From NCBI GenBank assembly GCA_025403435.1, contig CM046345.1:124001-188000 (forward strand): DNA of 64,000 nt. The letters are read 5' to 3'. The translations under genes and the position numbers were made by a program. The notes below the pieces were generated by a model. It made no database searches and was not told the origin of the DNA. It worked only from the letters and a program-made list of their open reading frames with translations. Positions 13,001 through 26,300 of the stretch are shown piece by piece. Within the stretch, counting starts at the first letter, position 1. Every line of letters begins with the position of its first letter. This DNA is from Artocarpus heterophyllus. Taxonomy: Eukaryota > Streptophyta > Magnoliopsida > Rosales > Moraceae.

Positions 13001-14623
13001 TGGCCTTTTTGAGAAAGCAAAATACTAGCTTCCTTGTTGGCCTCAATAACTATAATCCATCCTCTTAACTCTCTCTTCATCCTACTAAACAATATAAAGG
13101 ATTGCAACAATCCTCTCCATCCTTCCTACTTTCCATCCCTCCAACTCTCTCCATCCTTCCTACTCCCCATCTCTCTTACCAAACGGAATGTAAAGGATAT
13201 TTATCATAAAGAAAAAAAATTAAGTAAAAAAATTTAACAGATGTCACGAATAATGCGATCATATTTTCCAAATTTAGACAATTAGTAAATGTGAGTAATA
13301 AAAAATGCTCCAACCCCTTCTTTATTACTAATTATTCAAATTCTTGTGTAGCAAAATGAAATGTATATTTTGCATCATGGGCTTGGAGGGTTGAAACATA
13401 GACATACCAAGCCAGGCATAAGAAACATACCAAGCCAGGCATAACAAGAGGGATATAGACATACCAAGCCAGGCATAAGAAACATAGGACCTCCATAGTC
13501 CCCCGGCCAATGGCCGTCATGGGCTTGGAGGGTCGAATAGAAACTCAGAGCCCTCTTAAGCGTGTTTGTCACCATCTCTTCCGTAACATCTTCTGTGTCT
13601 CTCACTTTGACCTGGGGCAACAGTGGAGGACGTGGATTCTCCTTTGAAAACTACATTTTAACAAGCAATAATTCAACAAGTTAATCCAAAACTGAAAGCA
13701 TTAGACTTTTGAGGCTAAAATTGAACTGAAGCAATGTAAAATTGAAATTCACCCTGTTCTTCTTCTTGACCATGTTACATCACTTGGTCATTAAAAAAAA
13801 AAGGGAATATCCATTCAGCTTAGCAAAATGAGTCTTGGCACATATTATCACATTTCTGATGATATAAGCAAAGAAATTTATTACAACTAAAAGGTGAGTT
13901 ACTTTCCTGCTAAACTTTGACCAATAGGATATTAAATGGTAATCAAAGATATCCAATCCACCTTTAGCCGTAATTCACCTGCTAAATCATTTTTGGTAGA
14001 TGGGAAAACAAAAAATAAAAAAAAAAAGTTGCGACAAAACAAAAAAAAAATTAAAATAAAAATTGCAGCTAAAATCTCTTGTCACTGGGTAACACTAAAA
14101 AAAAAAAAAGAAATAAAATGTCATATAGTCAAAGGTGAATATTTTTTCTTAACCAAAAAAAAAAAAAAGAAGATCTAGAGAGAGAGTAATGAATCAAAAA
14201 AATGCTTGAACTTGCGAGATTAGAGAGTTGAAAAACCTGATTACTTGACAAGATACTGATTCTTATGATGATTATGGAGGCAAAAGAGATTTAACAAGAA
14301 ACGCATTGTGGAAAAATTCAAAATCACTTTGGTCGAAAACCAAACCACCGAGATCTTTCCTAAGCAAACTTTTGGACAAACAAGAAATGAAAATCTGTAA
14401 AAAAGAAAAGAAATGGAAGAGAAACCTGAATGCGCATGAGAAGATCAGAGCTGTGCTGCTTGTGGAATCGAGTGGAGGAGAAGGAGTGACGGGCCTTTTC
14501 GACTTGAGCAAGGTCTTCGGGGGATCCGAGGTTGGGATCGAACTCCCAAATTTGACGGCCGACATGGTTGTTGAGAGTGCGCAGCCATGGATTCCCTCCT
14601 TCCGCGATCTTCAGCTTCCACAT
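7086..14623 (-). CDS. CAS1: Cycloartenol synthase (oxidosqualene cyclase), 18 exons, 758 aa
   Basis: Cyclises 2,3-oxidosqualene to cycloartenol, the first committed step of plant sterol synthesis, at the ER membrane. Exons, 5' to 3': 14623-14426, 13650-13465, 12936-12847, 12676-12482, 12357-12273, 11754-11588, 11264-11076, 10806-10693, 10284-10162, 9982-9860, 9784-9686, 9305-9249, 8692-8646, 8556-8413, 8235-8058, 7783-7703, 7414-7331, 7202-7086. All phases agree and no stop interrupts. The N-terminus [10 protein letters not shown] and the length match CAS. Residues fall exactly at Arabidopsis CAS1 numbering: MWCHCR with His257, Tyr410 in GYNGSQLW, and His477 and Ile481 in DHGWPIS, with catalytic Asp483. 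The usual DCTAE motif reads DCTSE (Ser486). QW repeats such as [17 protein letters not shown] and SGGWGES are present. Intron 3 uses a GC donor. The diverging neighbour at 17360 is its paralogue. Product assignment is by active-site residues and is strong. Confidence 0.95.
12841..12846 (-). other. GC splice donor of CAS intron 3
   Basis: Exon 3 ends ...CACCAG at 12847 and the intron begins GCAAGG rather than GT. The exon length (90 bp) equals that of the paralogue's exon 3, and the next exon continues in frame, so the boundary is well fixed. GC-AG introns are a known minor class that typically have a strong flanking AG|GCAAG context, as here. Confidence 0.8.
13376..13477 (-). repeat. Triplicated exon-2 end plus splice donor in the CAS gene
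   Basis: The 19-bp string acataccaagccaggcata occurs at 13402-13420, 13425-13443 and 13459-13477. On the gene strand each copy reads TATGCCTGGCTTG followed by the donor GTATGT. The copy at 13459-13477 holds the donor giving the conserved protein. The other two lie 34 and 57 bp further into intron 2. Just beyond, 13376-13397 repeats a piece of the exon encoding STLQAHD (original at 13518-13538), so a segment of exon 2 has been duplicated into the intron. Confidence 0.85.
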
Positions 14624-17359
14624 TTCCTTGTTCGAACCAGAAAAACTAAAACAGTCTGAAGAGTGTTTGAGACTAGTGTTTGGTTGTCGTGAAAAAGAGG
14701 GAAGAAAATGGCGAGAAAGACAGAGAGCTCAGATTCGGGATCTACTGACTCAAAAGTCGAATCAGATCAAATCAATGTAGATTTCATCACATTTCACCCT
14801 GTGCCTGTGTACGGAAATTTTAGGCCATAGGAGAAGACAGTTGTGAATCGAATCTTCAAAGTGGTGGTTTTTGCTTATATTTATTATTATTATTATTATT
14901 TCCATTCCGTTAATTCAGAGGTGGAACACGTGGGTGTTTAAAAACTCTTATATTTTAACTTTATAACATAAAGAATGACGTAATTAAAAAAAGCACACAC
15001 ACACAGAGAGACAATCAAGTAAAATCAATTCAAAATCATTTCATTGAGGAATTCTTCTAAGAATAATTAGAGAGATCTGTTTTGAGGAGTGATTGACTCA
15101 ATCAAATCTATTTTTATAGATGTTTGGAAAGTATGGTTAAAATCAGTAGTTATAACTAATTTTGGTTTAAAAATATTGTAGCATCTGAAAGCTTTACATT
15201 ATAGTAATTTTTTATTTTTTATCATAACTGTTAAAAAATTTACACTTTTTATTTTAATCAACAACCAAACACCTGCAAGGATTTGGAATATGCATTGGAG
15301 CGAGCCGATTGTACACAACTTTTCTTAGCCGTGGTATTCTAGAGTACTTCAGGAGAGATCATAAAGACAGCATCAAACATTTTCCACCACTATATGTGGT
15401 GCTAAACTAAAGCGTACCTGACGGTTAATGTAATACACCAAATAAGATTGCAAAGATGTGCTAACCATGACCTCACTCCTTAACGTGTCTCCTTAAACTA
15501 TAAGAACTAATTAGTATGAATTATGATTTATGATACATATATATTTTTGAAAGTTATAAATGAGAATAGAACCAATAAAGGCTTTCAATACTCAATTATT
15601 ATTTTATTTGATTTATTTCCTAAATTAAAATAAACGTTGGATACCTTAAGCAGTACTTTTTTTTTTATTTGGCCCCATTTTTCAATCCGAAATCTTTATT
15701 AGTAAAACGCGTCATTAATATTTTTTTTTGCTTAATAATTTTGAGGAAGTACACAACAGGCTAACGTGTTCGCAAAAGTCAAGCAGCCCATGTGGTGCCT
15801 TTATTTTGGAATTCTAGAGATATTCATAAATTTTTGAGCAAACTCTTTAAATTTTTATTAAAAGGGAATTTGTCATAGTTGATTAGAACAAAATTTTTGA
15901 TTAAGGAATATTATAAAGCTCTTATATGCAAGTTGTTACAATATAAAACACTTACATGTTGCAGTATTTTTAAACTAAAAAGTTAGTTTTAACCAACTTT
16001 ATTAAACACCTATAAATATAAGATAGGTCATTTAGAAATAATTAGTTGAAAATCAACCATTATTTCCTTTTAAAAAAGATTAAAGGTGGGGGATTCGGCT
16101 CCTTGTCTTTTGGTAAAATTTGGTACGAATTTACAATTAGGTTACATATTCAACTGCGGTTTCCTTTAATCAAAACAAAAGCTTAAAGGCTATAAATATC
16201 CTCCTTTAAAAAAAAGGTGTCAATGTCCCATGCCTCCATTATCATTGTTATAATTTATTTAACGTTATTAACATAAATGGTACTTAAACTTTATGATCTC
16301 TACTACTTTGTCCTCTAAACTATAAAAGTTATTACTTTACCTCCTGAATTTTTAAAACTTCTCACTTTGGCCTTCAAATTTTCAAATTAACACGTTGCCC
16401 CTTGAATTTCAAAATTCCTCACTTTCCCCTTGAATCTCTGATTTTTCATTCAAATAGGCGGAATCAAGACTATGTAATTCGCACATGGGTCATCTGTAAG
16501 GGTAAAATTGAGATTTTGTCATGTCCAAATTTTGTTTCATGTTTATACTCACTTAGGGCTCTTTTTTTATCTGAATTTATTTAGGAAGGGTTTGCATGCA
16601 TATTTTTTCTCATCTTTAAAATTTAACTCTTATTTAATAAGTTGATATTGTTCGTCGATATCTCCTTTTTTTTAATGCATAAGTCATCTTCTTTATTATT
16701 TAAATTTAGATATAGAGGAATAGTATTGACTTACTAAAGGAGTTAAAAAGATGAGAAGATGTGAGCAGACAAACTCTTTATAAATGAGATTTTAGATTTT
16801 TTTTTTAAAAAAAAGCCTTACGTGAAAGTGTAAATGTGAAACAAAATTTGAGAGTAGTAAAATCTTATTTTTACCTTTATAGGTGAGTTATATGTGAATT
16901 ACGTAGGTTTAATTTCGTCTATTTTAAACGAAAAATCGAAAAGTTATATGACAAAAGAGAGTAGCTAATGAATAATTACGAGGGTACTCTGGTAATTGTG
17001 ACGCCTGGGTTGGGACTGAGGGCAGCCTGTATAAAGACTTCCCTTGATGTTGATGATTCATGCCAATCACTGCTTGTCTGTTCAAAAAAAAAAAAATACT
17101 AATCACTCCACCAGTTAATCACTGAACTAAGTATAATTTGTTCTTTTTTTTTTCTTTTTAGAAGAACCAAATCCTAATAAAAGAAGCTTGTAATAGACAA
17201 AAACTCCAATTTGCTCCACCACCAGCAGATCAGAGACCGTGCTTCAAACTTCATTGGAAGGTATATATATTGTAGTCATGTTTAATATATATAGTTCTAT
17301 GATGTTGTGTAATAAATTAAATTAATTTTATGCAGAGAGAGAGAGCGAAGAGAGAGATT
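14624..17359. promoter_or_regulatory. Shared divergent 5' region of the two cyclase genes
   Basis: This 2.7-kb interval separates the two start codons and must contain both promoters. Next to CAS a run of TTA repeats at 14880-14900 adjoins a TATA-like AAATATAAGC on the minus strand near 14875. Next to the + strand gene, GAAG|GTATAT at 17260/17261 and TGCAG at 17331-17335 look like a 5' UTR intron (17261-17335) followed by the purine-rich leader of the ATG at 17360. The middle is AT-rich and contains the foldback element at 16439-16938. No gene is seen in 14624-16438; 16240-16440 has short phrases of the cccttgaatttcaaaattcc kind common in plant non-coding repeats. Confidence 0.5.
16439..16938. 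mobile_element. Foldback (MITE-like) element with about 230-bp inverted arms
   Basis: The left arm (about 16439-16665) pairs with the reverse complement of the right arm (about 16705-16938) over most of its length. Landmarks are tgatttttcattcaaatag against cgatttttcgtttaaaatag, ctatgtaattcgcac against ctacgtaattcacat, and ccaaattttgtttcatgttta against its counterpart near 16840. Only a few tens of bases separate the arms. No coding capacity is seen. Such long-armed non-autonomous elements are known as foldback or MULE-type MITEs; the superfamily here is not established. A target-site duplication was not resolved by eye. Confidence 0.7.
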
Positions 17360-20300
17360 ATGTGGAGGCTAAAGGTGAGTGAAGGAGGAGAGGATCCATG
17401 GGTAAAAAGCTTCAATAATCACATTGGAAGGCAATTTTGGGAGTTTGATCCAAACTACGGGACACCCCAAGAAAGGGCTCAAGTTGAAAAAGCTCGCCTC
17501 CGCTTTCAACACAATCGCTTTCACACAACACATAGTTCTGATTTCTTAATGAGGCTTCAGGTACCCAAGCTATATATATATATATATGCCCTTCTTTTGT
17601 TCTGCATATATATATATATATACATATGTGACCAATATATTATATATATAATATACTAGATATAACGATAGTTGTACACGTGTGTGTAGTTTGCGAGGGA
17701 ACATAATCATAATGATGAGAAAGGATGTGCTTCAGAGGGGAAGACGATTGATGTCAAAGTGAAAAGCGAAGAAGAAGAAGAAGCAAATATTACAAGTAGT
17801 AGTGTGGAAACGACATTGAGAAAAGCGTTGAGATTCTATTCAACATTACAGACTGACGATGGCTTTTGGCCTTCTGACTATGGCGGTCCTTTGTTTCTTC
17901 TCCCAGCCCTCGTAATATTTACTTAAACACATACATACGTATACGTACGTACATACATACAGTTCACTTTTTTTTTTTTTTTTTGAGAATAAATAAAGTT
18001 CATTGCCACCTATGGTGGCATGGTGGCAAGAATGCTTGCCTTAAGTCTCCTTCACTCACCACCTAGTGGTTCCAGTCTTATAGGATATTTGAAAAAATAG
18101 TTCAAACTAATGATTTTAATTATAAACAATATAAAACTTTCACATGTTATAGTAAAAAGTTATAGTTTAAATTAAAGTTTTTATATACTATAGTTTTCAA
18201 ATATAAGCTGATGGTTTAATTTACTCTTCTAAACACTTTATTAAAAATTGGTAATACTCATCTGTGGTGGCTATAAAGGGGTAGTGGTGGCTTAGCCGAA
18301 CCTCGGTTGTCAACGGGCGGTGAGTAAGTTTAGGCTCTTGACCCTTGTGCTGGTGAGACCAGTTGATTTTGTCTATCAGCGAGTGGGGTGTGAGAGCATC
18401 AACTATCTTCTTTTTTATTAGAAAAAAATAATAATAATAAAGTGCATGATGCATGAAATAATAAGATATACATACAATTTGATTATAGAGCCATGGTTGA
18501 TGTGGTGATATTTCATATTTCCCTTTCATTTAAAATGGTTCTGAACCCCCCCCTCTAATCAATTTGATTGATTCTCTTTACCTCGAATTTGTCGTACGTA
18601 CTCATCATTTGCTTTTGTTGTTGCTTTATATAATATGATCAATAATAGCTGCGGCCATTTGTCCTCTAAAAAATAACAATAAGTATACTATGATTTTTAA
18701 TGGCAAGAATCCGTCACAAAAAAAAAAAAAAAACATAAATACGCATTTATGGTACAATAATTGGATCCTGATGTCATTGTTTGATATCGTTGGGAGTTTG
18801 CAATTGCTAGCTATATATGAAAAAAGACAAAGGCATATTAAGAAAGTAAATAGATAATTTTCAATATTTGGTATGCGTCACCTTAAATTATTAAGGTCAG
18901 ATGGCTAATTTATATTTCATAATTATACATATGTGTGAGTGTATTTGTATGTGGTAGGCGATTGGGCTATACGTAACGGGAGCCCTTAACATGATATTAA
19001 CACAAGAGCATCGCCACGAGGCCTGTCGCTACTTTTACAACCATCAGGTGTGATATATATATATATATATATGATCTCTGTGTGTGTGTCTAGTACTAGT
19101 GCTTTTTATAAATTGCTTTTCACTAAAATAAGTACTAGCTTTAATTCTCCACATCAAATAATTAATGTTTGATTAAATGATATTTTTGATCCGGCCATTT
19201 TTTATTTAGATTTTGCAACGGAATCGAAATCAGCACAAAATAGCAGATATATGGAAGCATCTGATCTACTTTGGTACTGTATTGAATATATAACAAAATT
19301 AAATTGTTTGGCTTGCAAGAGAAAAGGCCGTGCATACTTTTTGGCTTAAATTAATCAAAACCAGCCAATTATTTTTGTTTTTTATTTTCGAGGAATATTA
19401 ATATTAATGGTAGTACCAAATCATTTTTGGATGCACATGGCTGCAAGCATTTTTCTCTAAAAAAAAAAAAAGAGAGAAAAAGATCACATATAGTTCAAAT
19501 AAATGGACGTACATTATCAAATGACTTTAATTAACACTGATGACAGCACATAATATAAATAATTAAACTGGTTATATGAATTGAAAGTTATGTTCTTTAT
19601 GATGGTAGCATTGGCGTAGTATCTTATATTTTTGTCGATTTTGTTGTACTTGTTGTTATTAATATTAATTATTATTAATATTATTATTAAGAACAGAATG
19701 AAGATGGTGGATGGGGATTGCATATAGAAGGGACAAGCACAATGTTTTGCAGTGGGCTGTGCTACGTGGCTCTCAGATTGCTTGGAGAACCAATGGACGG
19801 TGGTGATGGCGCCATGCACAAAGCCAGATCTTGGATGCTCCATCGTGGTGGGGTCACCTCCATCCCTTCCTGGGGAAAGATGTGGCTTTCGGTAATTTTC
19901 TTAATTTTCTGCTTAAAAAAAAAACTTTTATAATATTATATTACATTATTACTCATGCATGCAACAACGAACTATTTATATTTATTTATTCATTTATATT
20001 ATCAACACAAGATATAAAAGTCTATTAAGTGGAATCCATATCATCAGTTGGTGATCATCATATTATAATGTTACTGATGATATAAGGCATATTTTTGTCA
20101 CGCCCCGGAATACGGGAGGTGACGTGACGGAATGTTTAAGTTAATTAAAAGAGAATTTAATTAAAAACCAATGGTTTAATTATCAAATTAAGAGAGAAAT
20201 AAGAAGATTTCCACCACATTTTATAAAAGAATTTATAAATATTAAGCAAATAATAAAAATTAATAAATAACCGCGAGTATGGGTTCCACAACCCACAACT

Positions 20301-23300
20301 TGTGCACACACATGGTACTGACAATATCATAAATACAATTACAGTCCAGGTACAAATAAAGTTAAAATCTTACATGCCTTGATTAAATAATACAAAATAT
20401 AAATAAATCCTCCTATTGCTCCTGAGTTCGGTCCGAAGAATCCTCTCCAAACCTAAATGGGAAACCACCTAGAGGGGGGAAAATTTAAAACAATAAAACG
20501 TGAGCGAAAGGCTCAGTAGGACTATGTTTTATAAATAATTTAATTTAAAGAAACAGTTCATTGTTAGGAGTACTCAAAAGAAAACTTAAATAAATAAATA
20601 AATACATAATTTGAGTAGAGCCGTTCTGACACAGAACAGTCTACTCATACAATCGAAAACACCATTTTTCTTTTACCTAGGCAAACCATGATATCACCAC
20701 CGTAGTGGCCCAGCTGGGTTTCGGGACCTGCCCCCAAGGTCGATCACTACATGACCCGATCTCTGATATGGCATCATGCCTCTGTGTTTATTATCATTAT
20801 CATTCAAAACCCAATTACCGAGTGTTGTCAATATAACCGACATATTAAAATATAACCGATAAATTCATTTTCAAACAACCGTTGAAAAAATTTTAATAGA
20901 AATCCTTTTCGAAGCCAAATCATTTCAAAAACCAGGCTACCAAAGAAATAGGATAGAAGTCCTACCTCAATACTCGTGCCCCACACCGTAATCCCGGTCC
21001 GCTATACGTTAGCTCCACGGAACCACGAACGATCCTAGATACAAACTAAGTCGATCAATATCTAGTTTGAGACATTCTATGTTACTAAATCATTTCATGA
21101 TGTCCTAGTGTGCCATTTGTACCTTTAAAATCATCCTATAAGGTTGGGATTTAAATCAGGGTTCAAAACAGTGAAAACGGTGAAAAATCACAAAATTTTC
21201 CATGCCTCGGTCGGCCTGCCGGACGCCCTGCTTCGGCCGGCCGAACTGCACAGTTCGGCCTGCCGGAAGCAAAGTTCGGTCGGCCGAACACTTCCCCAGG
21301 TTTGGCCTGCCGGTCGGAAGAACACCGGCCTGCCGATCATCACTCCGGCCTGCCGAACACAGGCCGAACTGGGAAAATCCAGAAATCCCAGCCACGGGTT
21401 TCTCGATCCCCAAATTCAAATCTTGATTCTAACCTGTTTTTCTCAAATCCCAGGCATGAAAAACAATCATAGTTGATAGAAAAACATTCTAGAACATGTT
21501 TGGAATCATTTAAACAAGATTTAAACTTGAAATCCTCAAAAATCCGAAAATGAGAAAAATAGGGAGAAAAATGAAAAATCTTGAATTCGATCCGTTTTTC
21601 TTCAATCTAAGCTTAGATTCTAGTTGTTCTAAGTTCATTTAACTCAAATCCATGGTTTTCTAGGCTTAAACAAACCTAGATTTCAAAAATGCACAAAATT
21701 GAAAATTTTGTAAAAAGTTTAGAAATTTCAAATCTAACCTCGAATCGAAGCTTCAATCCGCGATCTCGGTTGCTAAATCACGTCCCCGAGCCTCCTCCTT
21801 GCTAACCCGAAGCTTGGACTCGAATTTGGTTTCAAAAATTTTGAGAGAGATGTAGAGAGAGAGAGAGAGAGACTACCGAGAGAGATCAAGAGGAAGAGAG
21901 AGGGAGAGATGACCGTGAGAGTGAGGAGAGAGAGAGAGGAAGGAAATAAATAGAGAAAATCGGTGGACGGTTTTACTGTGCGAAAACCATGTGCCGCCCA
22001 CGGTTTTGCAAAACGGAGTATTTTTAACATTTTTACAAATTGTTGTGTTTTAAAACTCAAAACATCATTTTAAAACAATAAGGAATCATTTGAACGCATT
22101 AATTTAACAAAACAACCAAAAATTCAAAATCCAACCAAATAATCTAATTAATGTTAAAACGTTAATTATGGCACACTAATTCATCATTTATATTACATTA
22201 ACATTAAATAAATTTTGGGGCGTTACAACTCTCCACCCCTAAAAGAAATTTCGCCCTCGAAATTTACAACTCATCTCAAAAACAAAACAAATGCGGATAC
22301 AATTCCCGCATACTCGACTCTAGCTCCCAAGTGGCTTCATCAACCCCGTGATGCTGCCACACGACCTTTACCAATGGTATCTCACGACGACGCAAACTAA
22401 TCACTTTCCGGTCGATAATCTGAATCGGCACTTCTTCGTACGTCGTATCTTCCTGAACCTGCACATCGTGGAATGAAACTATCTTACCCTGCTCAGGTGG
22501 ACACTTCCTAAGCATCGACACATGAAACACATCGTGAACATGAGAAAGTTTGGGCGGAAGATCAAGCCGATAAGCGACCACACCAACACGCTGAGTGATC
22601 TCGAACGGCCCAATATACCTCGGCGCGAGCTTCCCACTCACCCTGTACCGCATAGTTCCCTTATGAGGTGACACCCTCAAGAGAACAAAATCTCCAACCG
22701 CGAACTCTAAAGGTCTACGTCTTCTATCCGCGTAGCTCTTCTGCCGACTCTGAGCTGCCCTCAACCGATCTCGAATCACAGTGACTTTCTCGTTGCTATC
22801 ACGAATCTCATCCGGCCCAAGAATAACTCTATCTTCTGGCTTGGCCCAGCACACAGGTGACTGACACGGTCGCCCATACAACGCCTCAAATGGTGCCATA
22901 CCAATACTCGCCTGATAACTGTTGTTGTATACGAACTCTGCCAAATGCAAACATTGCTTCCAATTCCCGTCGAAGTCCAACGCACAGGCACGCAACATAC
23001 TCGAGAACCTGAATAACCTGCTCAGACTGCCCATCAGTCTGAGGATGAAACGCCGTACTGAAGTTCAAATTTGTACCTAAAGCCTCCTGAAAACTCCTCC
23101 AGTACTTAGCATTAAACCTGGTGTCTCGATCAATCAGAGGTGATGGACAAAGGAACTCCATGCAACCTCACAATGTTCTGCATATACAACTCCCCGAGAA
23201 TCTTCCTAGAACACGTCGACCTAAACGGAATGAAATGCGCCGATTTCGTCAACCTGTCGACCACAACCCAAACTGCATCATGTCGCTGCTCCGTCCTCGG

Positions 23301-26300
23301 CAAACCTGTGAGAAAATCCATCGTCACATGCTCCCATTTCCACCCTGGAATAGGAAGCGGCTGAAGCTGACCTGCAGGCTTCTGATGCTCGGCTTTCACC
23401 TGAAGACACGTCGAACACTTGGCCACATACTCGCGAACATCTTTCTTCATGCCTCTCCACCAATACTGCCTCTTCAAATCGCGATACATCTTGGTGCTCC
23501 TCGGATGAATAGCGAACTGAGACCTATGAGCTTCATCTAGAACGGCTTTCATCACCTCGGCGATAACTGGAACTGCAAGACGCTCCCGAAAGTACAACGA
23601 TCCATCTGCATGCACGCTCCATTCTTCAAACTGCTCCCCGTTCTGAATCCGCGACCAACTCCCTTGCAAATGCCGATCCTGCCACTGACCTTGCTTCACC
23701 ATCCGAACAAGAGCTGGAGTCGCTTCCACATGATACATCGAAACTCGATCACAGTCTTCATGATACCGTAGTCAATACTCACTCACTGTCGCATCCCTGC
23801 TCCAGTCCTCAAAAATCAAACAAGCTAGAATCCCAGAAGACTTCCTGCTAAGCGCGTCCGCGACCACATTAGCTTTCCCTGGATGATACTGCAACGCAAA
23901 ATCATAATCCTCCATATACTCGATCCATCTACGCTGCCTCAAGTTGAGATCCCTCTGAGTGAACAGATACCTCAAACTCTTGTGATCGGAGAAGACCTGA
24001 AACGACGCTCCATACAAATAACACCGCCAAATCTTCAGCGCGTAGATTACCGCCACAAGCTCTAAATAGTGAGTAGGATAATTCCGCTCGTGAGGTCGTA
24101 GCTGTCTCGATCCGTACGCAACCACACGCCCATGCTGCATCAACACGCATCCAAGTCTGCGTCCTGAAGCATCCGCATAAACCTCGCACCGCTTGTCACT
24201 GCTAGGAATAACCAACACTGGAGCAGAAGTCAACCGGTTCTTCAATTCCTGAAAAGCGAGCTCACAATCTTCATTCCACTCAAACCTGATATTTTTCTTG
24301 ATCAATCTCGTCAACGGAGCTGCAATCTTCGAAAAATCCTTTCCAAATTTCCTGTAATATCCAGCAAGACCTAAGAAGCTGTGAATCTTCGCTACATTCC
24401 TTGGTCGTTCCCACTCCAATATAGCTTCAATCTTGGATGGATCCACAGAAATACCATGCTCCGAGATAACATGATCCAGAAACTTGACCTCAGTCAACCA
24501 AAACTCACACTTTTCTCTCTTAGCGTACAACTGGTGCTCCCGCAGAGTCTGAAGCACGATCCGAAGATGCTGCTCATGCTCCTCCCAAGTCTTAGAATAC
24601 ACAAGAATATCATCGATGAACACGATCACGAACTGATCCAGATACGGCCTAAATATCCTGTTCATCAAATCCATAAAAGCTGTCGAAGCATTCGTCAACC
24701 CAAACGACATAACCAGGAACTCAAAGTGCCCATACCGAGTCCTAAAAGCTGTCTTAGGAATATCCTCTTCCTTGATCCTGAGCTGATGATAACCTGAACG
24801 CAAATCAATCTTTGAGAAGTACCGCGAACCTCCCAACTGATCAAACATCTCATCAATCCTAGGCAAGGGATACTTGTTCTTCACCGTAACACGATTTAGC
24901 TGTCGATAATCCACACATAACCTGAGAGTCCCATCGTGCTTCTTAGCAAACAAAACCGGTGCTCCCCACGGAGTGTGCTATTCCGAATATACCCTTTATC
25001 AGCAAGCTCCTGAAGTTGCTTCCTCAATTCCTTCATTTCTGCCGGCGCCATCCGATAAGGTGCCATAGAAATCGGTGATGTCCCTGGAAACAACTCGATA
25101 CCAAACTCAATCTCCCGATGCGGTGGTAACCCTGATAACTCATCGGGGAAGAAATCCTCGAACTCATCAACCACCGAAATCGCTACACTGTCACTCGAAA
25201 CATAGGGCTCGCAATCCAGGTTGGCAAGAAAAGCACAACAACCTAGATTCCTTTGCCCTCCTAAACACGACTTCATGAGATGCTCACTCATTAACCAATC
25301 ACCACCACCCTGGTAAGTGATTACCGTCCCTCTATCAGACACTAGGGTCACTTTTCTAAGTTGGCAGTCCACGACTGCACTATACCTAGATAACTAGTCC
25401 ATCCCTAGAATTACATCATAGGAACTCATGGGGAGTATAATCAAATCACTTTTCAAAATCTCATCCCCAATCTTTATTTTACAGGATTTACACATACAAT
25501 TTACACACACCCGCCCCAAGGGAGAAGTTATAACTAGGGGTTCATTAAACTCTTCTATCTCTAATCCCAAGGCATGTACAAAAGAACTCGAAATGAGAGA
25601 ATGAGAGGCACTGGTATCGAATAAAACACGAGCTAAAGATCTAGAAACCAAGATCATACCATCGACAACCGCGTTACCAACATGAGAATCTGACCCTCCA
25701 GATGCCATTGCATGAACCTGCACTGGCGCCTTTCCTTTTCCTCTACCGACATTGCTGGGTCCTGGATTACTCGGCCGATACTGCTGAGATGGAGACGACT
25801 GCACACTACCTGTACTCGGTGCTCGATACTGAGGAACACTGCACTGAAAATGCTGCGGCTGCTGCCCCCGTGCCGGATATGAGAATTGCTGAGGAGAAAA
25901 CTGCGGATACTGCAACTGCGGGTACTGCGGAGGCGGAGGTAGGGTCTGAGGCTGAGGCTGAGACGAACGACTGGCATCCTCCCCGGTCTGAGATCCAAGA
26001 CGAGCACTCTTGATCGGGCAATTCCTCTTGATGTGTCCGGGCTGCTGACAGAAATGACAATGGAAGCTGTAGGGATTGCTGCGCCCGCTGTCAGACGAAC
26101 TGCTACTACCACTAGTCGCACCGCCTTGCTTGCCTTTCCTCGGAGCTGAACGACTACTGGTGCTCTTCCTGCCACTCCTCTGTGGTCCTCCTGAAGTCTT
26201 GGCTCGGTCCTCACAATACTGCACATAATTATTTTCCACGGAGATCGCCGACGACAAGCTCTCCGAAACTCCTAAGCCGTAGAGCAACCAACTGCCGCCG

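Noticed and set aside
13936..14178. Lys-rich 80-codon frame in CAS intron 1
   Set aside because: Made of A-run repeats within an intron; no domain or conservation.
21144..21476. Open frames on both strands rich in Arg, Pro, Ala and Cys (also at 28049-28391, 5409-5635 and 39426-39689)
   Set aside because: They are produced by the ~21-bp palindrome arrays of the LTRs, which lack stops in several frames. The apparent proteins are repeats of the motif, not conserved genes.
25654..26226. Long frames on alternative strands over the gag-pol regions of elements A and B (also 23121-23540, 24381-24797, 35760-36383)
   Set aside because: They are shadows of the minus-strand polyprotein; the recognised domains are all in the minus-strand frames.
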